This document shows, piece after piece, positions 8,303-18,073 of a stretch of 64,000 bases of DNA (the first letter of the stretch is position 1; each line of letters opens with the position of its first letter). Under the pieces are notes generated by a model. It was given only the letters and a program-made list of their open reading frames with translations. It had not been told where the DNA came from and searched no databases. Origin of the DNA: an uncultured Eubacteriales bacterium (GTDB lineage Bacteria > Bacillota > Clostridia > Christensenellales > Borkfalkiaceae); assembly GCA_905209085.1 (NCBI GenBank), contig CAJLRM010000005.1, positions 186,001 through 250,000 on the forward strand. The letters run 5' to 3'. The translations under genes and the position numbers were made by a program.

Positions 8303-10000
8303 TTATTTTCGTCGGGAGAAAATCTCCCGAATCGTCTTTATGGGCAGCTTGGGGCGCCTGTCTGCGTCGAGCAGACCGTTTACTTCCTGCTGAACGTCGG
8401 TGAACTGCGTATAGCAGCACCCCGTCAGATACGGAATCCCCATCACGGAATCGACGATTTTTCGCAAACGGGTTTCATACTCCCTGCTGTTCTCCGCCTT
8501 ATCTCCGTATCCCCATCCCTCCTTGCCCTCGACGCCGATTCCGCCGTATTCGGAAATCATCACGGGCTGTCCGCCGTAGCGGTAGCCGTCGGCAAAGGCA
8601 AAGCCGTAAAAATTCGCGTTGATTTTTTTATTCGCCACCACGTACGCCTTATCCGCGTATTCTTTGGCGACCGTTTCGGAATCCTGCTCGTATTCGTGCA
8701 GGGAAAGGATGTCGCTTCCGAGGTGATACCACCCGTCGTTGGTGATGATCGGCCTGTCGTCCGCTTTTCTCACCTCCTCGTACATTCTCTGTACGAAATT
8801 CTGTTCTTCTTTGTTCTCTTTGATGTCGCTGACGCCCCACGTTTCGTTGAAGAGCACCCAGCTGACCACGCAGGGATGATTTTTCAGCTGTTCCACGATA
8901 TCCGTGCAATCGCGGAGAAACTCCGTTTTCATTCTTTCGTCAAAGGCGTACGCGCTCGGAATTTCTCCCCATACGTACAGGCCGTATTTGTCGCACAGCG
9001 AATAAAAGACAAAACTCTCCACCTTCTGATGCATCCTCACGCCGTTGAATCCCATTTCCCGGATGGCGCGGACGTCTTTTTCGATCGCCTCGTCGCCCGG
9101 CGCCGTCAGCATAGTGTCCTTCCAATATCCCTGATCGAGGATCATCTGCTGAAATTCGCGTTTGCCGTTGATATACACCCCGTCTTCCCGCGCTTCGATC
9201 TCCCGGATGCCGAAATATGTATGCACTTCGTCCGCCGTTTTTCCTAAGACGCGGATTTTTACGCCGTACAAATGAGGGTTTTCTCCGCTCCAAAGCTTGG
9301 GCGAGGGAATGTCAAAAGCGTATCCGACCTTTTTTCCCTGCTTCGGCAGGCGCGCCGCGTAGACGTCGGCGCCCTCCCCGTCCGTAACGACGAATTCCAA
9401 CTCTTCCGCTTCGCTCAACAGAAATTCCGCCGCAACTTTACCGCTGCACTTCGCCTGAAAGCAACAGCTTTGCAAATACGCGCTCCCCGCGTACTCTATC
9501 CAGACGGGTTTCCAGATTCCCGTCGTCTGCACATACCAGCAATCGTAATTTTCCGTTTTCGTCCGCTGTTTGCCGCGCAATTGGGATTTATCCAGACTGT
9601 CCAGCACTTTGACGGTGAGCTTGTTTTCCCCCGTCTTTGCAATCTCCGTAATATCCAGACAAAAATGGGTAAATCCACCCTTGTGTTCGCCCGCGAAACT
9701 TCCGTTCACATAGACGAACGCCTGATAGTCCACTGCTTCGAAATGAAGCAGAATCCTTCCCGCGTGTTCTTTGAGAAAAAACGTCCTCTCGTACCACACG
9801 CATTCGTGAACGCGCTCGTCGCCTATCCCGCTCGCCCTGCATTCGTAGCTGTACGGGACAATAATTTTTTTGTCAAAGGCAGGAGGTTCGCTCTGTCCGT
9901 CGGCAAAAGCGAAATCCCATTCCCCGCACAGAAAAAAACAGTCTTTCCTTTCAAATTGCGGATTCGGGCAGCGTTTGCCGTAATTAGTAATTTCTCCCAC
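8303..10000 (-). CDS. GH2 family glycosidase, cytosolic
   Basis: This 565-residue enzyme has no signal peptide, so it is expected in the cytosol. The order is a GH2 sugar-binding domain (1-165), an immunoglobulin-like middle domain (166-265) and a TIM barrel (266-565). WVLFNETWG carries acid/base Glu386 and MISEYGG carries nucleophile Glu484. Known members are beta-galactosidases, beta-glucuronidases and beta-mannosidases; the short length resembles the beta-glucuronidase/small beta-galactosidase group, and I cannot choose between them. The start is GTG, overlapping the permease stop by one base (TAGTG), which implies translational coupling. It probably finishes oligosaccharides brought in by the adjacent importer. 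Confidence 0.88.
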   Translation of the reverse strand: MGEITNYGKRCPNPQFERKDCFFLCGEWDFAFADGQSEPPAFDKKIIVPYSYECRASGIGDERVHECVWYERTFFLKEHAGRILLHFEAVDYQAFVYVNGSFAGEHKGGFTHFCLDITEIAKTGENKLTVKVLDSLDKSQLRGKQRTKTENYDCWYVQTTGIWKPVWIEYAGSAYLQSCCFQAKCSGKVAAEFLLSEAEELEFVVTDGEGADVYAARLPKQGKKVGYAFDIPSPKLWSGENPHLYGVKIRVLGKTADEVHTYFGIREIEAREDGVYINGKREFQQMILDQGYWKDTMLTAPGDEAIEKDVRAIREMGFNGVRMHQKVESFVFYSLCDKYGLYVWGEIPSAYAFDERMKTEFLRDCTDIVEQLKNHPCVVSWVLFNETWGVSDIKENKEEQNFVQRMYEEVRKADDRPIITNDGWYHLGSDILSLHEYEQDSETVAKEYADKAYVVANKKINANFYGFAFADGYRYGGQPVMISEYGGIGVEGKEGWGYGDKAENSREYETRLRKIVDSVMGIPYLTGCCYTQFTDVQQEVNGLLDADRRPKLPIKTIREIFSRRK

Positions 10001-10890
10001 TATCCCTTAATTCCTCCTATGGCTATTCCTTTAATAAAGTATTTCTGCCCGAGCACAAAGATCAGAAGAATGGGCAGAGCCGAAAGCACAGCGCCCGCCA
10101 TCTGTTTTCCGTACTGATGGGCATAGCTTCCCGAAAACGTCGCAAGTCCCGCGGTCAGCGTTCTCGACTGCGCCGAATTGGTGACGATCAACGGCCAGAC
10201 ATAATCGTTCCAATTGCCCTGAAAGGAGAAGATCGCCAGCGTGACCAGCACGGGGAGGCACATGGGCAGAACGACGTACCAATAGATGTGAAACTCGTTG
10301 GCGCCGTCTATCTTCGCGGCCTCGTCGTATGCCATAGGCACCCCTTTCATGAACTGTCTGAGCAGGAACACCCCGCCGACGCCGCCCAGACCCGGAAGGA
10401 CCATGGCGAACATATTGTCCACCAAACCCAATTTATCGATGATGATATAATGGGGAATCATATTGATGACGCCCGGAATCACCATGGACGACATACCCAG
10501 CCAAAACATGGCGTCCCTGCCTTTAAATTTCAGCCTCGAAAAGGCAAACGCCGCCATCGAGGAGATGAGAAGATACAGCACCACATACGTCACCGCGATC
10601 TTAAAGCTGTTGAAAAACCAGCGGAAAATGGGCACGTTATGATTGGATAAAATATGCCTGTAATTGTCGAGTATATATTTTTTGGGAAACAGCGTCACGT
10701 TGGCGTCCAATACTTCCGTTTCCTCTTTAAACGAAGTCATCACGGCCCAGATGGAGGGCAGAAAAATCGCCATGGCGCAAAGGAAGAGGAGGAAATACAG
10801 GGCGGCGGAAGCAGCGATGGATTGTGCGGAGTGATTCAGCCGATAGCGTTTCCATTTTTCTTTTAAGGATACTCTGTTTTGCTCGTTCAT
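10000..10890 (-). CDS. CUT1 sugar ABC transporter permease, MalG type
   Basis: This 296-residue inner-membrane protein has six predicted membrane segments and the binding-protein-dependent permease EAA loop (EAAKIDGANEFHIYWYVVLP) that contacts the ATPase. The C-terminus ends in the AIGGIKG-type tail common in MalG-like subunits. GGAGGG precedes ATG 10890, one base after the partner permease's stop. No ATPase gene lies nearby, so a shared CUT1 ATPase encoded elsewhere is expected. Confidence 0.93.
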   Translation of the reverse strand: MNEQNRVSLKEKWKRYRLNHSAQSIAASAALYFLLFLCAMAIFLPSIWAVMTSFKEETEVLDANVTLFPKKYILDNYRHILSNHNVPIFRWFFNSFKIAVTYVVLYLLISSMAAFAFSRLKFKGRDAMFWLGMSSMVIPGVINMIPHYIIIDKLGLVDNMFAMVLPGLGGVGGVFLLRQFMKGVPMAYDEAAKIDGANEFHIYWYVVLPMCLPVLVTLAIFSFQGNWNDYVWPLIVTNSAQSRTLTAGLATFSGSYAHQYGKQMAGAVLSALPILLIFVLGQKYFIKGIAIGGIKG

Positions 10891-10891
10891 A

Positions 10892-11803
10892 TCAGCCCTC
10901 CGTGTCGCCGGCTACCTGCAACCGATAAGCCGTCACCGTAAAGACAAGCATAATGGCGCCGAACAGAATGGACATCGCGCACGAGCGCCCGAAATTATTG
11001 ACGCCGCCGAACGCGGTATCGTAGATGATCATCATCGCCGTTCTCGTGCCGTAATTCGGACCGCCCGCCGTCAGCACCTGCGCCTGCCCCAGCATATTGA
11101 AGCTCCCTATCGTCGTCGTGACGATGGTATAGAGCATGGTCATTCTCATGCACGGCAACGTGATGGAGAAAAACTTTTTCACCGCGCCCGCGCCGTCCAG
11201 GGTCGCCGCCTCCAAAAGCTCCTGCGGGACATTGGCGATCCCCGCGATATACAGCACCATGTTGCCGCCGACGCCCCACCACGTGGAGAGCAGAAAAATA
11301 GAAATCCAGGCGTAAGGCATCTGTGTGATCCAGGGAATCTCCCTGCCGAGAAAATGATTGATGATGCCTGAATTCGTATCGAGAAGGAAATTCCAGAGAA
11401 TACAGACGGTGGTGATGGAAAGAATGGTGGGGAAGTAGAAAAATCCCATCGAAAACTTCCGCACCGCCGAGCAGCGGGTGATGAGAAGAGCGATCAGCAT
11501 CGGCACCACGATGAGGAGAGGCGTTTCCACCACGACGAAAAGCAACGTGTGCAAAATCGCGCTTCTAAAATCCTTCGCCACCTTTCCCGAGCCGATCACG
11601 CCCAAAAGCAGCTTGTAGTTGTTCAGACCGTACCACTCCATGGGCGAGGCATAATCCCACTTGCAGAAGCTGATGACGACGCACATGACGAGCGGAATCA
11701 GACCGAACGTGATAAACGCGATCATAAAGGGCGCGACGAATAGATACGGCACCGCCTTTCTCGCGGAAAACATTGTCCGCTTTTCTTTTATCTGCGTATT
11801 CAT
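10892..11803 (-). CDS. CUT1 sugar ABC transporter permease, MalF/UgpA type
   Basis: This 303-residue protein has a charged cytosolic N-terminus and six membrane segments. Its EAA loop is EAATLDGAGAVKKFFSITLP. Together with the MalG-type partner it forms the channel of the importer. It begins 9 bases after the binding-protein gene; the visible Shine-Dalgarno (GGAG) is rather far from ATG 11803, so coupling to the upstream gene is likely. Confidence 0.93.
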   Translation of the reverse strand: MNTQIKEKRTMFSARKAVPYLFVAPFMIAFITFGLIPLVMCVVISFCKWDYASPMEWYGLNNYKLLLGVIGSGKVAKDFRSAILHTLLFVVVETPLLIVVPMLIALLITRCSAVRKFSMGFFYFPTILSITTVCILWNFLLDTNSGIINHFLGREIPWITQMPYAWISIFLLSTWWGVGGNMVLYIAGIANVPQELLEAATLDGAGAVKKFFSITLPCMRMTMLYTIVTTTIGSFNMLGQAQVLTAGGPNYGTRTAMMIIYDTAFGGVNNFGRSCAMSILFGAIMLVFTVTAYRLQVAGDTEG

Positions 11804-11812
11804 GGCAGTAAA

Positions 11813-13105
11813 TTAAAGCTCCTGATCGATTACGAAGTCGTTGAAATCGCTCACCGCCGCATTGAGAGCATCCCGGGGCTTCGAGATATCGGAAATCGCA
11901 TTGGATACCGCCACGCCCATGTTGTTATAAGCTTCGTACCAATATTTATAATCGATCTCCCCGAGCGTCGAGTTATATGCCATCTGCGTAAACGGTTGAA
12001 GCGCGGCGAGGCTCTTGTATTCCGCCGTTTCGTGAATGGATTTTTTCGCGGGAACCTGCCCCGCTTTTCCCCAGTCCAGGGAATGGTCGCTGACATATTT
12101 CATAAACGTGTAACACGCATTTCTGACCGTGTCCGTGGTGACGGTGTTTTTCATCAGGGTAAACTGATGGGAGCCTGCAAAATTCAGCTGTCCTTCCCCT
12201 AACGAATCGGGACAGGACGCCACGCCGATATTGCTGTCGGGATTATCGAAAAGCCCGAAAGTGTTGATGACCCAGGGACCGTCGAAATAGAACACGGATT
12301 TTCCCTGCGAAAACAGGGTGAAGTCGCCACCGGAGCCTACGTTCTCCGGAGAAACGGGATTTTCGCCGTGCACCAGATCGTAGAGATATTGCAATTTCTC
12401 CTCCGCTACCGAGGAATTGAAAACGGCTTTGTTTCCATTGTCGAACATGGAGCCGCCCGCGCTGTATAACATATTGAGAAACACGTCTTTTGTCACCGAG
12501 TACATGGAAGGGACCGTCCAGCCGTAGACGCCGTCTTTCGTCTTTTCGATGCACACGTCGAGAAATTCGTCCCAGGTAGAGGGAAGTTCCTCTTCGGCAA
12601 TCAAATTCTTGTTATAATACATCGCCGTCGGATGCACGTCCAGCGGAAAACCGTAACGCACGTCGCCCAGGACGCCGCCGTTCCACGCCGCGGAAATATA
12701 ATCCGACTCGGAAACGCTCAGATATTCTTCGATTCCCTCCAAGGGAAGAAGGATTTTTTTTGCCTCCATTCCCGCGATACGGCTCGCCGACATCGCCACG
12801 ATGTGAGGCGCGGTCTTTAAATTGGAACTCGTCGTCGTTATTTTATTGAACAGCGTATCCCAGGGGAGCTTATCCGCGACGACCATGATCTTTTCGTCCG
12901 CATACGCCGCGTTGAAATTGGAAACGATTTTATCCATCGTTTCGCCGTCGGCCCCCGTAAAACCGTTCCAGAAGCGTATTACGGTAAAACCGCCGCCCGC
13001 ACTTTCTCCCGAGTCGCCGCCCTGCGGGGCGCAGCCCCCGAAAATACAGCTCAACGATAAAATACCCGTCACTAAAAATCCGATTGATTTTGCCGTCTTT
13101 TTCAT
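11813..13105 (-). CDS. CUT1 extracellular sugar-binding lipoprotein
   Basis: Family 1 extracellular solute-binding protein of about 430 residues. The signal ends in lipobox FGGC (Cys25), followed by a Gly/Ser linker and the two-lobe binding fold (VIRFWNGFTGADG near the start). Two in-frame ATGs exist: AGGAGG abuts the one at 13111 but sits 6 bases before 13105, so 13105 is preferred. It is the first gene of the operon, with an excellent promoter 35 bases upstream. Given the downstream GH51 and GH2 genes, an arabinose-containing oligosaccharide is a reasonable guess for the ligand. Confidence 0.92.
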   Translation of the reverse strand: MKKTAKSIGFLVTGILSLSCIFGGCAPQGGDSGESAGGGFTVIRFWNGFTGADGETMDKIVSNFNAAYADEKIMVVADKLPWDTLFNKITTTSSNLKTAPHIVAMSASRIAGMEAKKILLPLEGIEEYLSVSESDYISAAWNGGVLGDVRYGFPLDVHPTAMYYNKNLIAEEELPSTWDEFLDVCIEKTKDGVYGWTVPSMYSVTKDVFLNMLYSAGGSMFDNGNKAVFNSSVAEEKLQYLYDLVHGENPVSPENVGSGGDFTLFSQGKSVFYFDGPWVINTFGLFDNPDSNIGVASCPDSLGEGQLNFAGSHQFTLMKNTVTTDTVRNACYTFMKYVSDHSLDWGKAGQVPAKKSIHETAEYKSLAALQPFTQMAYNSTLGEIDYKYWYEAYNNMGVAVSNAISDISKPRDALNAAVSDFNDFVIDQEL

Positions 13106-13139
13106 TTTCATCCTCCTGAATTTTTATTTTTGTAAATTC

Positions 13140-13168
13140 ATTATAACACCATTTTATTCCCGTGTAAA
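13140..13168 (-). promoter_or_regulatory. Sigma-A promoter of the left importer/GH operon
   Basis: TTTACA and TATAAT on the minus strand with a 17-base spacer, leading straight into the AGGAGG of the binding-protein gene. Confidence 0.8.
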
Positions 13169-13423
13169 TACTAGTTTATGATACGTTTTTCCGCGTTTAC
13201 TTCCGAAAAAACGGAACTAAAACAAAAAAAATGTCCTATACGCATACCTTTCGCCGCCCCTTTCGCCCATCTTTTCGATACCTTTATTATGGCGCAACTT
13301 TATTAAAACGCCTCTCTCCGGAAGCAATCCCTTCGGCGGTATAATTTACCAGCGTTTAAAGAGCAATTTTTCCCGCTTCTCCTCTCCCCTTTCCCGACGG
13401 CGATAAAAAGAGATTTTCGGACG
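13169..13423. other. Intergenic stretch without a recognisable gene
   Basis: It separates the importer promoter from the histidine kinase terminator. It is AT-rich next to the promoter and T/C-rich towards the kinase. No operator-like inverted repeat or convincing short gene was seen. Confidence 0.5.
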
Positions 13424-13453
13424 AAAAAAGGGCGCGGGTTTCTCCGCGCTCTT
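13424..13453 (-). terminator. Terminator of the hybrid histidine kinase gene
   Basis: Minus strand: GCGCGG, a six-base loop, CCGCGC, then CCTTTTTT. It begins about 20 bases past the kinase stop. Confidence 0.75.
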
Positions 13454-13474
13454 GGCTTTTTTACGTAATATATA

Positions 13475-16400
13475 TTATGGAAGCACTTTTTCCAGAGTCG
13501 AACGCAAAATCTCCATATCGATGGGTTTCGCCACATGAGCGGTCATGCCGACATTTAAAGCGTTTTGAATGTCCTCGGTGAAAGCGTTTGCCGTCATGGC
13601 GATGATGGGGATTGTCCCCGCGTCAAAACGGTTTAGACTCCGTATCCTGCGCGTCGCTTCGTAGCCGTTCATTTCGGGCATCTGAATGTCCATTAAAATG
13701 GCGTCGTACGTGGCGGGCGGCATCTTCTCGAACTCACGAACCGTCTGCGCGCCGTCCTTTCTCACCACCGATTTTGCCCCGTGCATCGCCAGTAGTTCAC
13801 ACAAAATTTCCGCATTGATCGCATTGTCCTCGGCGACGAGAAACAACCGACCTTGAAAGATCCGATCGTCGTCTTTCTCTGTCCCTTCTGCGGGCAGAGG
13901 CGCCTTCCTAATCTCTTTCGCCCTGTCGAATTCAAGTTCCACGACGAATGTCGAGCCTTTGCCGACTTTGCTTTCCACGGAAATTTTCCCGCCCATTAAA
14001 TCTATCAGGCCTTTGGTAATGCTCAATCCCAGTCCCGTGCCCTCGACATTTCCCGCGCTCTTGCTTCTCGCAAACGGTACGAAAAGCTCGGAGATAAACT
14101 CTTCGGGCATACCGATACCGGTGTCCCGCACGGTAAAGCGATAGCGCACCCGCCCCGTCTGCGCGGCGGCGATCTCCTGCGCGACAAACTCCACCCTGCC
14201 GTTTTCGGGAGTGAATTTTATGGCGTTGCTCAATAGATTGATCAAAATTTGATTGAGGCGCAGAGAATCTCCGTAAAAGACCTCGCCGCGGAGATTCTCC
14301 CTGCGTATGCGGAAATCGATTCCGCAGGACTTTGCCTGCGGACCCATGATGTCCGAAAGCTGGCCGAGTACGTCGTTCAAAGACAATTCGACGAGATTGA
14401 GGGCGATTTTGGAACGATCCATTCTGCTCATATCCAAGACGTCGTTGATAAGGCTTAAAAGATGCCGGGACGAAACGGAGATCTTTTGCAGGCAATCCGC
14501 CACCCGCTCCCGTTCGTCCAGATGCGCCACAGCCAGCGTCGTCATACCCATAATGGCGTTCATCGGCGTGCGGATGTCGTGACTCATATTCGAAAGGAAA
14601 TCCGATTTTGCCCGATTCGCTTCCTCCGCGGCCGCCAACGCTTTTTCCAGAGTCGCTTTCGAGCGGCGTTCGGCAAGAAGCATATCGGTGACGTCCGCCC
14701 GCACTACGCAGACAGTCTTGCGGTTCTGATCTCCCCAAAGCACGTTGATCTGTTTATAGCGAATCTCCGTCTGGGAACGATAGGGAAACACGAAATCGTA
14801 ACCGCCCGGCTCCGCGTCGAGGCGGCGAAGCATCGCTTGCAGGCTCAGCTGCTCCTTCGCCGTTTCGTCGTCCGTCGTTCCGTAATGCTTCGTAAAGCTT
14901 TCTATCTGACGGCCGTAATTCTCCACGACGTAGGGGGGCAGATTTTTCAAAATCGCTTCGCGGGTATACATGATGAGCCGTTCTGTGTCCGCGTCTATAA
15001 AACACGCCAGCTCGAACGTATAGGCGATCATATTCAAAAGCCCCTGCTGTTCCCGCACCGAATCGGTAATGTCCGTGCAGACAAGGCATACCCGCCCCAG
15101 CCGCAGATCTATCGCGGACACCGTCATATTTTTCGTGCGGATATTTCCTTCCTCATCCGCCAGCGAATAGGAAAAGGTATACGAGCCCTCCTTCTTCAAC
15201 CGCCTGCGGATCTCTTCGGGTTCCAGCGCGTTGGCGTACCGCGCCCTGTCTTTGGGCACGACGGCATCCCGAGTCATTTCCGAAACGCGCAGAGAATGGC
15301 AGCCGCGCTCGGACGGCACACAATGCGCGTTTTTGTTGCATACGAGGACGGAAAACGCGTCTTTATCGAGATTCAGATCCACGATGTAATCGTAGCTGGT
15401 GACGGAAAGCTGGTGCATGATGCGATCGAAGACGGTCCGTTCCGTGACGTCCGTGACCGTCAAAATTCCCGTGATGTCCCCCGTATCGGGAGATTCGACG
15501 AGATTGACTTTGAATTGGACGTAGCGCCCCTTTTCCTCTTTGGGCAGCTTGATAAAACAGTTGACGATCTTTTCCGTTTCTTTTCTTTGGAAAGCGGCGA
15601 GGGCGGGCGCGTTGAGATAGGCGCCGAGGAAAGCTTCGCGCTCCTTTTCGTCCACGATCAGGCTTGCGATGCCGCTGAAAAATTCCTCGCGCACGCTCCC
15701 GAACGTTTTGAGGAGATCGGAATGGGTATGATCGTCGATTTCCAAAATCCGGTTGTTGCTGATGTCGCAATGGCCGAGGATGAGAATATCCGGGTCCTGA
15801 ATACGGTAATGCTGCAAGAGAACGTCCTCATAGTGCTTGCGGAGCGTTTCCTTTTCGCGGACGGTCTTGGAAACGTCCGTATAAACGGAATAGAGCCGAC
15901 GGACGCCGTCTTTTGATTGCAGCAGGGAAAGCGTGCTTTTTACCCATATGTATCCGCCGCTGCCCTTCTTCATGCGGGCGACCAGTTCCAAATGTCCCTT
16001 TCCGTCTTGCAGATACCTTTGCAGCTTTTCCCGATTCGCCTCCGCGTCTTCGGGATAAACGCCCGCAAAAATATCCGTCTTGTAAAGTTCTTCCGCTTCC
16101 TCCTTTGTCATTCCCACCAGGGCGGCAAATCCGTCCGAGATAAATTCCGGCGTCATGCCGCCGTCGCTTTCGCAGCGGATGACCGAAATTCCGCCGGGGA
16201 GATTTTTGATGACGGTCTGGAAATACATTTCAAGACGTTCCTTTTCCTTCCTCGTCCTGAATTCCTCCGTCGCGTCGCGGATATATTGCACGTAAGCGGG
16301 AATGCCGTTCCAATCCGTTTCGATAAAACGAGCGGTATAAAAACAGTCCCCGCCGATTTTTATCTCGTGTTCCTCTCCGTCGGGCTCATGCGTCTTCAAA

Positions 16401-18073
16401 GTGCAGAATTCGCAGGGCGCGCTTTTTCCGTGCAGCGTCGCATAACATTTCTGTCCCGCGAGATGGGGACCGCCCGAAAACATTTTCTTGGATTCGTTTG
16501 CATAGAGAAGCTCGTAGCTCTCTTTATCGATGACGTAAATGCCGTCCGCCGTTTCGTTTGCAATACTTTGGAACAACCTGGTTTCCGCGGACATTCCCGT
16601 GAACACCGCGTAAAATCCCATTACGTCGGACAAAGGTCCCATTCGCCGCCCGTTGAGGTGGATCCAGACCACATTGCCGTTTTTATGGCGTATCCGATAG
16701 GATACGTCCAAAACTTCGCCCGTCGCGAGCGCGGAATTTACCGCCGCCGTCACTCGCGAACGGTCCGTTTCGTAAACGCTGCCCATCATACTATATTCGT
16801 CCTTGGAGTAGCCCGAAAGCGCGGTTACTCCGTCCGAAACGAATGCGGGAATGAATTTTCCCGCTTCCACTTTAAAGCTCGCGATGCCTCCGGGGATGGA
16901 ATTGACGAGATGATCCAATTCCAGCTGCGTTTCTTTGAGCTTGGAGATGTTGTGAAAGACGCACTGTAAAAGGGGCAGACCTCCGTCTTCTCCGATCTGT
17001 TTCGCCTGAATATGCACCCAGACGATATGCCCGCTGCGGTGCATTTTTCGAAACTCGAAGTCCGCCACGGTATGATTTGCAATCGCCTCTTTCAGCTTTG
17101 CGACCACCATCGCGGTATCTTCCTTATACGTCATCTCGGCGGCGTCGCCCTTCGCCAATTCCCGATATTCCTCGACGGTATACCCCGAAAGTTCGGGCAC
17201 GCCGTCGGAAAAATATACCGTTTCAAAGATTTTTGAAACCCTATAAATCGCCACGCCGCCCGGAATGGCGTTGACGATATCCTGCATTTTTGCATTCGTC
17301 TGAGTAAGCTCTCTTTCCAGCCGCATCTGTTCGCTCACGTCCGTATAGACGGCATATAAAAGTTTGCTCCCGTCCCCCTGCAATTTGGCGGCGCCTTCCA
17401 GACGGATCCAGCTGTATTCCCCCTTTTTATCGTTCCACAGACGATACGTGTGGCGCACGACGCCGTTCTCCTCTACCGTCTTTTTTATTTTTTGTTTCAA
17501 CTCTTCGGCGTCTTCGGGATGCACACCCAAAAATTCGGTATCCCGTTCGACGCTGCGGATATGTTCTTCCGAATAGCCCATGACCTGATAAAAGGCGGGA
17601 TTATGGAATAACGGTCGGATCTTTTTTTCATCGAATCGGTAAACGCACAAGCCCGACGGAATACCGCTGAACGTGTCCTGCAACGTTTCCTGTAACGTTC
17701 TGCTGCGCTCTTCTTCCCTTTTTTCTTCCGTGACGTCTTTAATGTATTCGATGTGCGCGCGCCTGCCCGCCCAATCGATAACCTTTCCGCTGATCTCATA
17801 AACGCGCCCCGTCGACGGACGCTTGAACTCGCGGACGAGGAGTTCGTCCCCGACCATATTTTTCACCTGACAAAAGGGACACGGCGCGTCGTAACCAACC
17901 GTTTGATAACATTTTACGCCGGGACGAAAGTCCTCCCCATGCAGCATTTCCGCCGCTTTGCGGTTGACATAGAGCAGTTCCCAATCGTCTGCCGCCGTGA
18001 CGTAAATCGCCACGGGCGCATTATCCAAAAGCGCCGTCATCTGCTCCGTAGAGAGATCTTTTTTCTCCTTCAT
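13475..18073 (-). CDS. Multi-PAS hybrid histidine kinase with receiver domain
   Basis: This 1532-residue sensor has no predicted signal peptide or membrane segment. Residues 1-1130 are a chain of about seven or eight PAS/PAC-like modules, several opening with a xxIPGGxxxY motif. HisKA follows (SHDIRTPMNAIMG, phosphoacceptor His1165), then HATPase_c with N-box NLLSNAIKF, G1 DTGIGMP and G2 GTGLGLS, and a C-terminal receiver (DIQMPEMNG, Asp1462; Lys in HVAKPID). Two PAS modules carry a Cys cluster: Cys55/65/68 (PCPFC) and Cys543/554/557 (PCEFC), suggesting metal binding or thiol redox sensing. There is no Hpt domain or output regulator next to it, so the phosphorelay partner is elsewhere. It is transcribed alone from a promoter at 18492-18520 through a leader of over 400 bases. 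Confidence 0.93.
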   Translation of the reverse strand: MKEKKDLSTEQMTALLDNAPVAIYVTAADDWELLYVNRKAAEMLHGEDFRPGVKCYQTVGYDAPCPFCQVKNMVGDELLVREFKRPSTGRVYEISGKVIDWAGRRAHIEYIKDVTEEKREEERSRTLQETLQDTFSGIPSGLCVYRFDEKKIRPLFHNPAFYQVMGYSEEHIRSVERDTEFLGVHPEDAEELKQKIKKTVEENGVVRHTYRLWNDKKGEYSWIRLEGAAKLQGDGSKLLYAVYTDVSEQMRLERELTQTNAKMQDIVNAIPGGVAIYRVSKIFETVYFSDGVPELSGYTVEEYRELAKGDAAEMTYKEDTAMVVAKLKEAIANHTVADFEFRKMHRSGHIVWVHIQAKQIGEDGGLPLLQCVFHNISKLKETQLELDHLVNSIPGGIASFKVEAGKFIPAFVSDGVTALSGYSKDEYSMMGSVYETDRSRVTAAVNSALATGEVLDVSYRIRHKNGNVVWIHLNGRRMGPLSDVMGFYAVFTGMSAETRLFQSIANETADGIYVIDKESYELLYANESKKMFSGGPHLAGQKCYATLHGKSAPCEFCTLKTHEPDGEEHEIKIGGDCFYTARFIETDWNGIPAYVQYIRDATEEFRTRKEKERLEMYFQTVIKNLPGGISVIRCESDGGMTPEFISDGFAALVGMTKEEAEELYKTDIFAGVYPEDAEANREKLQRYLQDGKGHLELVARMKKGSGGYIWVKSTLSLLQSKDGVRRLYSVYTDVSKTVREKETLRKHYEDVLLQHYRIQDPDILILGHCDISNNRILEIDDHTHSDLLKTFGSVREEFFSGIASLIVDEKEREAFLGAYLNAPALAAFQRKETEKIVNCFIKLPKEEKGRYVQFKVNLVESPDTGDITGILTVTDVTERTVFDRIMHQLSVTSYDYIVDLNLDKDAFSVLVCNKNAHCVPSERGCHSLRVSEMTRDAVVPKDRARYANALEPEEIRRRLKKEGSYTFSYSLADEEGNIRTKNMTVSAIDLRLGRVCLVCTDITDSVREQQGLLNMIAYTFELACFIDADTERLIMYTREAILKNLPPYVVENYGRQIESFTKHYGTTDDETAKEQLSLQAMLRRLDAEPGGYDFVFPYRSQTEIRYKQINVLWGDQNRKTVCVVRADVTDMLLAERRSKATLEKALAAAEEANRAKSDFLSNMSHDIRTPMNAIMGMTTLAVAHLDERERVADCLQKISVSSRHLLSLINDVLDMSRMDRSKIALNLVELSLNDVLGQLSDIMGPQAKSCGIDFRIRRENLRGEVFYGDSLRLNQILINLLSNAIKFTPENGRVEFVAQEIAAAQTGRVRYRFTVRDTGIGMPEEFISELFVPFARSKSAGNVEGTGLGLSITKGLIDLMGGKISVESKVGKGSTFVVELEFDRAKEIRKAPLPAEGTEKDDDRIFQGRLFLVAEDNAINAEILCELLAMHGAKSVVRKDGAQTVREFEKMPPATYDAILMDIQMPEMNGYEATRRIRSLNRFDAGTIPIIAMTANAFTEDIQNALNVGMTAHVAKPIDMEILRSTLEKVLP

